From assembly GCF_000485595.1 (NCBI RefSeq), contig NW_014577124.1:545752-609751 (forward strand): a DNA stretch of 64,000 nt, written 5' to 3'. Both the position numbers and the translations under genes were made by a program. The stretch is from Priapulus caudatus (Eukaryota > Priapulida > Priapulimorpha > Priapulimorphida > Priapulidae). Under the pieces are notes generated by a model. It was not told where the DNA came from, ran no database searches, and worked only from the letters and a program-made list of their open reading frames with translations. This document shows positions 35,966 through 47,018 of this stretch, one piece after another; the stretch's first letter is position 1, and each line of letters begins with the position of its first letter.

Positions 35966-36659
35966 TTCCTATCTAACTCCTTTGATGAGATATTGCGCAT
36001 GCGCTAACACACTAACGTAGCCAGATTGTGTAGTGTTTGGTATATGCACCGGTAGCTACATGCAAGATCTATTGAAGGAATGTCGTCCTATAATTCTGTG
36101 CTAGGATAACTCCTCTTTATTTTAAATGCAGAATATTTGCAAAATATTGTTCTTCTCTGAAGATAATGCGCATGTGTGAGCACCGTTTCAGGGCCGTACA
36201 GTACGGACTGAAGAAAACTGCATAATATTGCTTGCTGAGGGAGAGAGGAGTGTGAGACTGAGGAAAGGCGGCAGGGAAGATAGCTGAGGGGCGGAGGAAA
36301 AAGAAGGAGGCTGAGCGAGGGACAAGGGGGCAAGGGGAAGGACGGGAGGGATGAAGTAGTAGGTTTGCACCCTACAGACCAGGGCGCTCTCCTAATTATA
36401 AACACAGGTCTACTGATAAGAATTTATTACATAAATCTATGCTTGTATGCCCATTAACCATATTAAATTCATATTCATCACAAAATATTACTGCTCTGGT
36501 GAGATATTGCGCATATGCGATAACACACTAGCGTAGCCAGATTGTGTGCTCACCGGCACATGCACCGGAGACCTTACATACAAGCATTTTAAATGCATCA
36601 CTTTTGTAAAGTATTATTCTTTTCGAGAGAGTTATTCAATTTCTTGTTATTCTTATACT

Positions 36660-36872
36660 TCTCTTTATCCTTGTTGTTTGTGCACAATTAACGTAGGCCT
36701 ACGGCGTGCGTGTGGGCGGGCGGCCTATAGGCCTACTTGTGTGTTGCAGATGAGCATTTAAACGGCATTTATAGGAAATTATCGGCAATAATAGGCGAAA
36801 GAGAGTAGAGAAGCATTAAGAATTTGGAATTAAGTGAATACATTTCGTGTTTATTTGCTATCATTTTACTAT
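36660..36872. mobile_element. Truncated copy of the CACAGGCACTTGG MITE arm
   Basis: Contains TTGTTTGTGCACAATTAACG, TTGCAGATGAGCATTTAAAC, ATAATAGGCGAAAGAGAGTA and TACATTTCGTGTTTATTTGC, then stops before the terminus and meets the G-rich repeat at about 36875. Confidence 0.6.
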
Positions 36873-36894
36873 TGGAAGCAGGCGCGCAAATCCA

Positions 36895-37215
36895 TTTTTA
36901 AATGTGGGGGGGGGACACCAGTAGCGAGCACGCTAAATTTTTTGAAATTAGACCCCCTCAGATGCGTTTTCTGCGCGTTTTCTGCGCGTCTTCCCCCTGG
37001 ACCCCCCTGCAGGGGCGTGTACAGGATTTGTACCAGGGGGGGGGGGTCTAGCCGTAACCCAAACTTGCGAGCACGCTAAGGGGGGTCTGGGGCCCTCCCC
37101 CATAAATTTCTGGAAATTAGACCCCCTTAGATGCGTTTTCTGCGCGAGCAGGGGGGGGGTCCGGACCCCCTGGACCCCCCCTCCTGTACATGCCCTTGCC
37201 CTGTACACGCCCCTG
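36895..37215. repeat. GGGGGTCT / CCCCCTGGACCCCCC-type repeat
   Basis: Two copies of GCGAGCACGCTAA and GATGCGTTTTCTGCGCG with polyG/polyC runs. The general style (GGGGTCTGGGG, ACCCCCCT) recurs at about 45645-45680. Non-coding. Confidence 0.65.
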
Positions 37216-37348
37216 CAGACACACACACACACACATGCATTTGGTTTGTGATAAGATTACGAAAAGGGTGTCCACATGCAGTCATAAAATCAAGAAAACA
37301 AAAAGCAGAAAACCAATCATTTGGTGTTGAGGCTGATCACAAAATAAA

Positions 37349-37417
37349 TACCATATAGTTAAAATATATTATATTTATTTAAAACATTATTTTATTTAAA
37401 GAGTGCCATTACGGGAA
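37349..37417. repeat. 69-bp identical direct repeat, left copy
   Basis: Identical over 69 bp to 47133-47201 (starts TACCATATAGTTAAAATA, ends GTGCCATTACGGGAA). It lies 24 bp beyond the donor of the second MCT exon, i.e. in the intron whose downstream exon is found 9.5 kb away. Confidence 0.97.
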
Positions 37418-37440
37418 CGAATGTCGTTACTGTCACTTAC

Positions 37441-38352
37441 CTGTCAACACGCCAAAGGTCAAAGTTAACACAATCAGGTCGTTACCGACGTAGCTGAGGC
37501 ACATTCCACATGTGGCGAGCGCTCCTCCCGCCATGATCACAAGACGATAGCTATACTTCTCACACAGTCGGCTGAACACAGGACCTGATCGCAAAGGTTG
37601 GTAACCGTTGTACAGTGAGAAGTGTGTAACTCGCGTTATGTGGAAACGTATGCAAAAAGTGCCATTTAATGAAATATTTATCGAGGTTAAATGTATGCTT
37701 GTCATACCTACATATTGGGTAATTGGAAAATATATGTGCTTAAGAATGATAGATTGTGCAATTTGCAAAACTAGCCAGGAAGATCATACATTTTACTATT
37801 CAGCAAGGACCACCGCCTATTAAACCGCAAAGGCTTTTGTACATGTCAGAGGAAAAAAATAGAGATGCAATATTCACGGGTTCGTATACTTACATGTTCG
37901 TAGTGGCATAAAGATATCTCACCTGAGATTAATGTTATTCCATATTGTAGCGATCCTACAAGGACAATCGAACTTTTCTTCTCCCTAAACACCAATACAA
38001 ATTCTACGAAGAGCACCGGGAAACAGGATGCTGCAACGCTCATAACAAACGCATTGGTGCAGGAGCCAACTAGCACCATCCAGGCCCAGCCGTGATCGGT
38101 GTACGAGAGACCGTCACCCTTCCTGCTTCGTATGTTCCCGATAGCTTCCGTGCTTGTTGTTTTCTCTTGCTTGACGCTTGTGGTCGCGTTCCCCTGATGG
38201 GTAGCAGACCAGCATTCTCCTGTCGTGGTGTTCGCGGCTCTAATGCTGACAGGCATCACCCTCGTCCCACCATTCTCATCCACGCTTCCTAGCTCATTCT
38301 TACGGCATCCGCTTGCATAGTTCTTGCTATATATGATATATTTCTCTCTCAT
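37441..38352 (-). CDS. SLC16-type monocarboxylate transporter, exons 1 and 2 (5' half)
   Basis: Major-facilitator transporter of the plasma membrane, family MCT/SLC16. Exon 1 is 37923-38352 (start ATG at 38352), exon 2 is 37441-37584; both have consensus splice sites. A soluble N-terminal stretch of about 85 residues is followed by DHGWAWMVLVGSCTNAF, the conserved TM1 signature of the family. TM1 to TM3 follow, including FSRLCEKYSYR (loop 2-3) and ending VLTG in phase 1. The exons that should follow are not on the lower-coordinate side; they are at 45835-46902, to the right. Joined there, the phases fit and the protein is 503 residues. Substrate (lactate-like acid, other) cannot be told. Confidence 0.88.
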
Positions 38353-38929
38353 TGCTTATAAATATGCAAAACAAATCTGCACTTCTATGTATCCTGTAGG
38401 TTTTGCGCCAGTGGAATACAAACCTGAGAGTAAATGCGGCGTGTGCACGGGACTATATGCGTACGTGACCTAGACTAATCGAAGTATATTCGAGCTTTAG
38501 TGTTATATAGTCAGAATTCTAGCCGAATGATCGATGGGTCAAGCTTGTGGGCCAGGGCCGTAGGCTGAGCAAATCCCTAGGAGGACGATCGATCGATCGT
38601 GTACATCAAAAGCCGCCGCGTCACGCGTGACCTTGAGGCTCGTTTTATGAAGTAGCCGGCCCAGGCTCTGCGACTGTTTCACGGGGTTTCACGTGGTAGG
38701 AAACGTAGGTACGAACTGTTTCACTTCTCGCCAACGAAGTTCTGTTTATAATACATATATACATTACCATAAAAGGGGGTGTCGCGAGCTGCCTTTTTCG
38801 GTGACATTTGAAAACTATAAAAAAATTAATGTCGCGCGATCGTAGGGACTGTCGTAAGAAAAGTTAGAGAACGGGATGATCGGGAATCTGAAACGATAAT
38901 TTTCTTATCAAATCGTCACCTCAGTTCCA

Positions 38930-39105
38930 CTTTGTCCTAACTTACCTAAGTGGCAGTAAGTGACATGGTGGTACGAAATTACTACGAATTTACGAAACGT
39001 CTGTAGTTGTACTATATTCATCCGAACTTCGGATGAATATAGTATGGCCGTTTCGTACCACCATGTCACTTAGAACTTAGAACTTGGAAGGCAGGAGTTA
39101 GGACA
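38930..39105. mobile_element. Foldback element
   Basis: The arms TAAGTGACATGGTGGTACGA and TCGTACCACCATGTCACTTA face each other around an inner hairpin ATATTCATCCGAACTTCGGA. The outer blocks TTTGTCCTAACTT and AGTTAGGACAAA extend the symmetry. No ORF. Confidence 0.75.
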
Positions 39106-39212
39106 AATTGTCATGTACATTTGTGATCATGTACATGATGTGCTGATTGTTGAACCACGATGCGAAAATAAATATCTTGTGTTCTCTTGTTTATTTCTTA
39201 TTTGTTATACGT

Positions 39213-39893
39213 TTAATGCCCTCCCTCCTTGTAGAATCTTCCATGCAAAGGCTTGTTCTTCAATACCTCGATCTTCTCTGCTTCTATATTGGTCTTCAGT
39301 CTCTGCTTTGTTGAGAATTGGCTGGTGGGCTGAGGAGACAAGTATTTGGCGTTGATTTCTTTAGCCTCGCGTAAGAGAGCGTGCTTTGATATTCTAGACT
39401 GATGGATTTTGATAAGCTTTGTAAATTTGCCTTCCTTAAGCTCGATGTAGTCACCTAGACCTACAATGGCAGTGTTGTACACAGACATCAGTTCAATGAG
39501 ACCACGACCACCATTTTGCTTCTTGATGTACAGTCGCTCTACATCTGCTTTTGGGTGATGGAGACCGTGTATGGTTAGTAGCTTTCTTGTCTTGCGATCC
39601 ATCCTTTCGATATCTGATCGCAACCAGTTGATCACCCCGAAGCTGTACACGGGGACTGGGAGTGCCAGGCTATTGATCGCTGTTATCTTGTTTTTTTGAG
39701 CAGAGCTCAGACTTGAGAACTAGGCGAACTCGGCGATAGTACTCCTTAGCAATGTTCTCCTTCATCTTTGCATGCTGAATACCATAACTTTCGTCTACAC
39801 CAAGATATTTGTAGGTGTCCTCGTGGTTTAGACTTTGTAGGGCTGTCTTGTCATCAAGCTCGATATTTCGACTTTTTACTAGCTTACCACCTT
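39213..39893 (-). pseudogene. Non-LTR retrotransposon ORF fragment (reverse transcriptase C-terminal side), frameshifted
   Basis: Minus strand reads DTYKYLGVDE, MKENIAKEYYRRVRLVLKSE, then, after a shift in an A7 run (about 39693-39699), KITAINSLALPVPVYSFGV, MDRKTRKLLTIHGLHHPKAD, NGGRGLIEL. These are typical of the region after the RT catalytic core in LINE-type elements found in many invertebrates. Only about 220 residues remain, with no YADD core and no 5' part. Clade not assignable by eye. Confidence 0.8.
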
Positions 39894-40059
39894 TTTAAAT
39901 AAATATTATAAAAATTATTATTATTATTATTATTATTCTTATTATTATTAAGGAGAGGGCTCTGGACCCGGACCGATGGATAAAACCCGAGAGCGAGAGA
40001 GAGAGGGGGGAAGAGGGAAGGAGGGAGAGAGAGGAGGGGACTTCATTACACACCGGTCC

Positions 40060-40650
40060 GGATTCATTATTGGCCAGTCCCGGATCCATTCCTGTATCAT
40101 CCGGACCCATGCTGTATCAGTCGCGGACTCATTCTACACCAGGTCCCGGCTCATTTGCCTGTATCAGTCCGGATCCATGCTTTAAACATCTGGACCGGGC
40201 ATTCTACACCAGTCCGGACCATCAGTTTCTGCATCAGTCCGGACGCCATGCTGTATCAGCACGACGACCCATCTACATCACAGTCCCGGAACCCATTCTC
40301 TAATCAGTCCCGAACTAGTGTGTGCGTCGATGCCGANNNNNNNNNNNNNNNNNNNNNNNNNNNNNNNNNNNNNNNNNNNNNNNNNNNNNNNNNNNNNNNN
40401 NNNNNNNNNNNNNNNNNNNNNNNNNNNNNNNNNNNNNNNNNNNNNNNNNNNNNNNNNNNNNNNNCATTCTACACCAGTCCGGGCTCATTGTGTATCAGTC
40501 CGGATCCATGCTTTACCAGTCTGGACCCATTCGAGGATAGTCCGGACTCATTCTGCATCAGTCCGGACCCATGCTGTATCAGCACGACGACCCATTCTAC
40601 ATCAGTCCGGACCCATTCTCTATCAGTCCGAACTAGTGCTGTGCGTCGGA
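40060..40650. repeat. CAGTCCGGACCCATTCTGTAT satellite array (with gap)
   Basis: Imperfect ~24-bp units CAGTCCGGACCCATGCTGTAT with frequent one-base gains and losses. Interrupted by the N gap. A second array is at 42180-42775. Both arrays are preceded by a TAAGGAG..GGACC..GGATAAAACCCG leader (39950 and 42410). Confidence 0.9.
40337..40464. other. Assembly gap of 128 N
   Basis: Undetermined bases inside the satellite array. Confidence 1.
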
Positions 40651-41420
40651 TCCGATAATCCGAATCCGATCCGATCGAATCCGATCGGCCATTCGGATCG
40701 ATTACAATTGGGTTAGAAGAATCGGATTCGGATTCGATTCGGATTCGGATTTCAAAATTTCGTCGGATTCGATCGGAGGTCGGATGTTCAAAAAAATGCT
40801 GTCGGATTCGATTCCGGATGCCGGGATCGGGAAGAAGTGTGCGGGTTTGTGTTGTGTGTGTGACAAGAGACGAGAGAGTAGAGAGACCAGAGAGGGCAGT
40901 GTGTATGTTCAGAGAGAGAGAGAGAGAGGTGTGCTGTGTGTGTTGCTGTGTTGACAGAGAGAGAAGAGGGTTGCGCTGTTGTGTGTGTGTGTGACAGAGA
41001 GAGACGGGAAGGACAGAGAACGAGAGAGGGAGGTGTATGTGTCAGAGATGAGAGAAGAAAAGAGAGAGGTGTGGTGCTGTGCGCGCTGCCGCTGGTGTGT
41101 GTGTGTTATGAGAGAAGAGAGAGAGAGAGAACTGAGAGGGAGTGTGTATGAGTCTGAAGAGAGAGAGGTCGCGCGCGCGCGCGCGCGCGAACGACGTCGT
41201 GTTTGTGTGTGTGTGTTGTGTCGTGTTGTGAGAGAGAGAGCGAGAGAAAGAGGAGACGTGCTTGTGTGTTTGTGTTGTGTGTGTGGAACACAGAGAGAGA
41301 GAGAGAGAGCAAGAGAGGAGAGAGAAGAGAGAGAGAGGAGAGAGAGCCGCGAGGAACAGAGAGGTGTGCTGCGCGTCGTGGTGTGTGCGTGTGTGTGTGT
41401 GTGCGTGTGTCGTGTGAGAG

Positions 41421-41451
<31 letters not shown>

Positions 41452-41652
41452 CAGGAGAGAAGAGACGAGAGAAGAGAGAGAGGAAGAGAGAGAGGTGTGC
41501 GCGTCGTGTATCGGTGTGCAGTGTGTGGAAGAGAGAGAATGCGGTGCGGTGTTTGTGTTGCTGGTGGCTGTGCGCCGCGCCGGCGCGCGCGCGTGCTGTG
41601 TGTGTGTGTGTCGTGTGGTGTGTGCGGTTGTTGTTTGTGTGTGTGTGCGTGT

Positions 41653-41688
<36 letters not shown>

Positions 41689-42150
41689 TATGAGAGAGAC
41701 GAGAGAGAGAGAGAGAGAGGTATGTGCGTGTTTGGGTTGTGTGTGCTGACAGGAGAGAGAACCAGAGGGATGCAAGGCAACTCAGCGTCATAAGCCGTTG
41801 ACAACGTTGCATGGATTATCCGTTCCAGATCTCCCGATCACCGTTCTCTAACCTTTTCTTACGTCATCACAGATCCCCTTACACCCCATCCCTATCTCAA
41901 CAACCCAAAGTTGATGTTGAAACAAGGAGTTATAACACGAATTGTACACAATGCGTCAGCACTATTTACAATTTCTATGTCCCCGGATTCGGGCCGGATT
42001 TCGGATCGGATTTCGGATCGGATTTAGCGACTACACATCGGATTCGGATCGGATTCGATTCAAAAATTCGCCATCGATTCGGATTCGGATGGGATTCAAA
42101 ATAGGCCATCGATTCGGATTCGGATTCGGATTTTCAAAATGCTGTCGGAC
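40650..42150. repeat. GGATTCG arrays flanking a GA/GT low-complexity block
   Basis: GGATTCGGATTCG-type tandem units at about 40650-40830 and 41985-42145 flank GAGAGA/GTGTGT sequence at about 40850-41760. A more complex, gene-free piece lies at 41762-41985. Long open frames on both strands (up to about 290 codons) are purely compositional. Confidence 0.85.
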
Positions 42151-42179
42151 GGAATTTTTGGTCATGTCGATCCGACGCA

Positions 42180-42775
42180 CAGGCACTAGTCCGAACCCTT
42201 TACTCACCAGTCCGGACTCGCATTATGTACCAGTCCGGCACATTTATATCAATCCGGCCACCCATTCTAACACCGTGGCCGGACTCATTCTGTTATCAGT
42301 CCGCCAATTCTATACCTGTCCGAGGACTTCATTATGTACAGTCCGGAACGCCATTCTGTATCAGTCCGGATGACATTATATATTCAGCCGTTATTATTTT
42401 CAATTATATATTAAGGAGGGGCTTCGCGGACCGCGGACCGAATGGATAAAAACCCGGACCGCGGACCACGAGGCTCAGAGGCCGGGTCCAGTCGCGGGTT
42501 GTTATGGCTAGAGTTTTCCTGTGCGCCGGACCGCATTCTTACACTCAGTCCGGACAGCTCATTATTTACCAGTCAGGACTCATTTTGCTGCATCAGTCCG
42601 GAGCCATGCTGTATCAGAAGCACGTGACAGCGCATTTCAGTCCGGGAACGCCATGCGCTGTAGATCAGTCCGGACCCATGCTGTATCAGTCCGGGACCCA
42701 AATTCAACTTCCAGTCCCGTGACTCAATTATGTACCCAGTCCGAACCGCATCTGCATCAGTCCGGTCCCAACGTG
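42180..42775. repeat. Second CAGTCCGGACCCATTCTGTAT satellite array
   Basis: Same units as 40060-40650 at roughly 2.4 kb spacing, with a CGGACCGCGGACCG-rich leader near 42425-42475. Confidence 0.9.
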
Positions 42776-42777
42776 CG

Positions 42778-43707
42778 TGGCGTGGTGTGTGTGTGTGTGT
42801 GTGTGTGTGGTTGTGTGGTGTGTGTGTGGTGGTGTTGTGTGTGTGTATGTGCGTGTGTGTGTGTGGTGTGCGTGTGTGTGTGTGTGTTGTGTCGTGTGTG
42901 TGTGTGTGTGTGTGTGTGTGTAGTGTGTGTGTGTGGTGTGTGATGCGTTGTTGGCAGTACGTGGCTGCGTTGTGGCGCGCGCGTGTGTGTGTCTGTGTCC
43001 GGTACGTGCGTTCGCAGGCGTACGTACGATAAGTAAGGCGAGTGCGTGTGTGTGTGTAGTGTGTGATGCGCGCGTGCGTGGCGTCCACGTGCGGGATTAT
43101 GCGTTTTTGCGTGGTTTGTGTCGGTGCTATGCGGGGGGGGGGGGCGTTGGCGCGCGTAGTATGTGTGGTGTATCTGTGCGCGCGTGTGCGTTTGTTTTGC
43201 GTGTTGTGTGTGTGTGTTGTGTGAGTGTGTGTGTGTGTGTGATGTGTGTGTGTCGCGCTGCGCGCGCGTGTTTGTGTGTGTGTGTGTGCGTGTGGTGTGT
43301 GTGTCTGTGTTTGTGGCGTGTACGTGCGTGTGTGTGTGTGTGTGCTGTGTGTTTCGTGCGGTTGGCGCGTGCGTGCGTGCGTGCTTAGTCGCCCGGTGAC
43401 CGTGTGCGCACGTCGGTGTGTGTGTGCGTGTGTCTGTGGTGGCGCGCATGTGTTTTATGCATCGTGCGTGTGCATGCTGTTGTTGTGTTGTGTATGTGCG
43501 TGCGTGCTCGCATGCGCACTGTTGCGTTTTTTGGTGGTTGTGTGTGCCGTGTGTTTCTGGTGCCTGGCGTGCGTGTGGTGTCGCCCGTCGGTGTGTGTGC
43601 GCGCGTGCGTGTGTGCGGCGCGTGCGTTCTGTGTGCGTGTGTGTGCTGTGTGGTTTTCTTGTGTTGTGTTGTGTGTCGTGTTGTGTGTGGTGTGGTGTGT
43701 GTGTGTG

Positions 43708-43792
<85 letters not shown>

Positions 43793-43900
43793 CCGGGTCC
43801 GAGTTTTATGCAGGTTTTCCGGGTTCTGGTCCGGGGTCCGGGTCTGGGTTTTATGCAGGTTTTCCGGGTCCGGGTCCGGGTCCGGGTCCGGGTTTTATTC
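42778..43900. repeat. GT-rich microsatellite followed by GGGTCCGG tandem
   Basis: About 1 kb of GTGTGC/GTGTGT sequence, ending in a pure GT run of about 80 bp (43709-43788). Then GGTCCGGGTCCGGGTTTTAT-type units occur to about 43900. Confidence 0.92.
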
Positions 43901-43919
43901 ACACCCGCCTGTGGGTACG

Positions 43920-44060
43920 TCGGCCTGGCAGGACAGATATCTAGCAACATTACTGCGTAATAATTCTGACATATTATTTGAACTACTAGAAGAATATAAA
44001 AAATATCTAAGATATATTGAAGTGTTACTGGGTTATTTTGACATTTAAAAGCACGACACA
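43920..44060 (+). repeat. Second copy of the 35750-35965 dispersed repeat
   Basis: GTCGGCCTGGCAGGACAGAT, AGCAACATTACTGCGTAATA, then GTTATTTTGACATTTAAAAG. About 75 bp shorter than the left copy, lacking the part between the CAGGACAGAT and TAGCAACATTA blocks. Confidence 0.6.
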
Positions 44061-44116
44061 AGTAGGTTCGAGTCATTTCGGTATTTGGGAGGGTCCAGGA
44101 TAGGTAACGTTTCCTT

Positions 44117-44202
44117 AGACTGGTCCACGCTCGACAGTTCCACTCGCGTTACACTGACTCGTCAGTGTAACGCGAGTGGAACTGTCGAGCGCGGACCAGT
44201 CT
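44117..44202. mobile_element. 86-bp palindrome
   Basis: Two 42-bp arms (outer AGACTGGTCC / GGACCAGTCT, inner GTTACACTGAC / GTCAGTGTAAC) with one mismatch and a 2-bp centre. AACGTTT occurs just outside on both sides. Confidence 0.8.
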
Positions 44203-45097
44203 AACGTTTACTGAGGTTTACATAACTGACGTTACACATAAATATAATTAAAAATACAAGTTTTAATATAAATTTAAAATATTATATATATTTATAAACA
44301 AATATAAATATATTATATAATAGTGCTGACCCGTTTTCACGTTTCACTCAATACAGTTATATACCAAAAATCTAAGCAAGTAGACATAGAGAGGCAAACT
44401 GAAGGAGAAGCATCTGTTTTATTAGTAGACCTAGTTTCTACATGTACTATTCATTTATAATCTGGTACAAGAATAAAAATCATGACATTTATTGTAAGAT
44501 TCCATTTCATTGTTGCATTTAAGACTGCCATCGCTTATTGTCATAAGGTGGTTTCGGTTTATAATGAACAATTATAGAATGCGCCGATTCCTGGCTAGTG
44601 CCAGTGTCAGTGACAGTGTAGCCCGACCAAACGGTGCGACGGATTGTCTATACATAATGTCCTATACATCCTAACCCTAGCGATACCGTTTCTCGGAGCT
44701 AAGTGACAGTGTAGCTCTAGTAGTAGTAGTACTATAGCCCGCGTACGTTGACTGCCGCAGGCGATCAATGTACGCGGGCTATAGTACTAGAGCTAGTGCC
44801 AGTGCAACTGTTGAACTGACTTACTACTACTACTACTACTAATACTAATAGGCCTACTGAGTCATTGACTGACTGAGTGTAGCCCCTTCGCTCCCTCTCG
44901 TTCAGGCTCTACGGTTAGCGCTGTACTACTACCAGTACCAGTAGCGGAGGCGAAGAGGCTACACTTGTAGAGCTACAAGACACCATTCTGTAGTCAGTAA
45001 CGGTGGTACTATGTCGCGTCAATCATAAATGTACTATGGAGTATGGTATAAATTTGTGATTGCATAATTTGTGAAGCAGGTTATAATATACAGAGTG
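44203..45097. other. Gene-free sequence with a GTACGCGGGCTATAGTACTA palindrome
   Basis: AT-rich to about 44560. At 44728-44790 the arms AGTACTATAGCCCGCGTAC and GTACGCGGGCTATAGTACT face each other, and the right arm recurs alone at about 45426-45447. Short TAC runs near 44822. No gene seen. Confidence 0.55.
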
Positions 45098-45233
45098 GCT
45101 AAATGCCCGGCAGCCGGCATATATCTGACGGCTGCCGGGCACGGTGTTCGATTTCTTAAATGCCCGGTAGTTTTTAATTTGGCCCTGGCTACGCGACCGG
45201 TTCCGGACGAGAAGCCGCTAGGCTACGCGTCGG
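45098..45233 (+). repeat. GCCCGGCAGCCGG repeat, inverted partner at 48170-48345
   Basis: AAATGCCCGGCAGCCGGCAT, CGGCTGCCGGGCACGGTGTT and GCGACCGGTTCCGGACG recur in reverse order and orientation at about 48170-48345. Confidence 0.75.
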
Positions 45234-45451
45234 GACATCCATCTCACACAGGAGCTTGCGACACGTACACGCATGATTGCGCAAATATTCGATTATATGC
45301 GGGCATATATTCCTCGCTTCCCATTGGTCGATTATATGCGGGCATATAATATGTAGTCATGTATTCTTGATTTTTGTCCACTGTGGCCAACCATACGCGT
45401 ACAGTCGCCGCAGGCCTGCGACAACTGTACGCGGGCTATAGTACTAGAGCT

Positions 45452-45483
45452 AGGCCCAGCCGTGATCGGTGTACGAGAGACCG
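45452..45483 (-). pseudogene. 32-bp copy of the MCT exon-1 TM1 region
   Basis: AGGCCCAGCCGTGATCGGTG followed by TACGAGAGACCG is identical to part of MCT exon 1 (38082-38113, the codons around SYTDHGWAW). It sits directly after a GCTATAGTACTAGAGCTAGG repeat end, 370 bp beyond the MCT stop codon. Too short to be an exon; a transferred or mis-joined fragment. Confidence 0.85.
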
Positions 45484-45834
45484 GCCGTCGCTCTGTGGCA
45501 AGTATCAGTGGCGCCCGCAGATAGAAGCACTGGAAGCGCTTCCAGTAAATTTTTGGTTAAAAAATTTTGTTCCTACATTTTGTTCCTAAATCTCTCTCGC
45601 AAGACTCACCAGATTGCATCTCCAGACGTCTACCATCCAAAAATTTTCAGGGGGGCATGCCCCCAGACCCCCCTAGCATGCAGCGCGCCTACGGCGCTTG
45701 CTTTTTATTATCACTGAGGATTTTATCCTGCTAGTGGCCAGTATAATCTTGGCGTCGCGATATTGAATGATATTCTCGAGCTAAGGGGTTGTCTGATACA
45801 TCTATCAAATCCGGATGTTTGAAAGATGCACTGG

Positions 45835-46902
45835 TTAGAAACGTGTTTTCTCTGGGGTGTTTCTCGCTGCTTCTGTGCATTTCAGCTGCGGTGGTTCCTG
45901 GCTCCCACTCCTTTGCCTGTAGTGCATGTAGATGACGCCACACTGCAACACTCCACTCCCAATACCCGTGATTGCACACAGGACGAAAACCGATCTCATG
46001 TTTCCAGTTTGGTCCATCAGAAAGCCTGCAGTGAAACCAAACTACATGTTACTGCATGGTTAAGCAGAGAATTGTTCGATAGGTTAAATGATTAACATGT
46101 TAATTATGCAAACTCGATCGCTCCTCATTATTTTAGAGCTTCACTGCGTATATACCTGCGACCACTGGTCCAATTAGACCTCCTACGCCCCTGAAGAGAC
46201 AGTAGATCGACTTCACCATGGGTATATTCTGTATGCCGAAGAGGTCAACCAGAATGCATGTCCGAAGGCTCTGTTTTACTCCATAGCTAGTTCCGTACAG
46301 CACACAGCAAAGCGCAAACACCCACAGTTCCGCCGCGAACAGAAACAATAGACTAATAATTCCACACGCCAGAGTCGCAACAGCGTAGACCAGCTGACGC
46401 GGGAACCATCGCCTGTCCCCTACGATTGCCACCAGGAAGCGACTCAGGACATTGCTGATGTTTAGCGTGGTCAGCATCAGTGCAGCTGACGCGAGACTCA
46501 TGCCCTGTCTGGTGCCGTACAAAACCACGAATAATAGCACTATGCTGAGACCAATTCCGTATAGGACGTGACTCAGACAGTGAAGTCCGAATTTCAGCAT
46601 ATCGGTAGCGGGCATCATAAACCAGCGTTTATTTCTGAGTTTCTTTAGTTCTTCCTTTGCTGCTTTTGGTATATCACGCAAGAGGGCGCTAGCTGCTATG
46701 GTTTGAAGATACATCCCACCTATAATGATCATCGCACCTTGCCAGGTGTAAAGTTCTAAAATCTTGGCGCACAGTGGAGGACCGGTTAATGCGCCAAGTG
46801 CTGATAATGTTTGTATGAGACCTGTTGCCAGTGCGAGTTTCTTGTCAAAATAAAATGCAGTAATGGTTTGTGAAGGTGCGTAAATCATTCCTCTTCCTGT
46901 GC
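45835..46902 (-). CDS. SLC16-type monocarboxylate transporter, exons 3 and 4 (3' half)
   Basis: Exon 3 is 46156-46902 and exon 4 is 45835-46025 (stop 45835-45837). Exon 3 begins in phase 1 with TGRGMIYAPSQT, directly continuing VLTG of the exon at 37441-37584, and includes YFDKKLALATGLIQTLSALG (TM4-5), the long central loop and TM7-12 (VKQSLRTCILVDLFG, GVGGLIGPVVAG). Exon 4 supplies GFLMDQTGN and the cytosolic tail. An AATAAA lies about 125 bp beyond the stop (minus strand, 45704-45709). No N-terminal exons lie upstream (above 46902) in this window. Confidence 0.9.
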
Positions 46903-47018
46903 CTGCAAATAACCAGATCGAGTTACTGGTTAGTACATCGTTGCAATTTGTATATATTTTCTCACACACTACACATGCCTAGTGACCGTTGATATTTAAA
47001 ACATAATATAAACATAAT

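Noticed and set aside
36088-36405. Pro/Ser-rich 105-codon frame on the minus strand
   Set aside because: CT-rich low-complexity DNA, repeated in diverged form at 34.4-35.2 kb; no protein family recognised.
40909-44076. Very long open frames (up to about 440 codons) on both strands, rich in Thr-His, Leu-Ser or Cys-Val
   Set aside because: They are translations of GA/GT microsatellite, which cannot form stops in several frames; no domain or start context.
45731-45979. An alternative longer C-terminus for the MCT gene in another frame
   Set aside because: The frame that follows in phase from exon 3 (GFLMDQTGN) stops at 45835; the other frame has no family similarity at its start.
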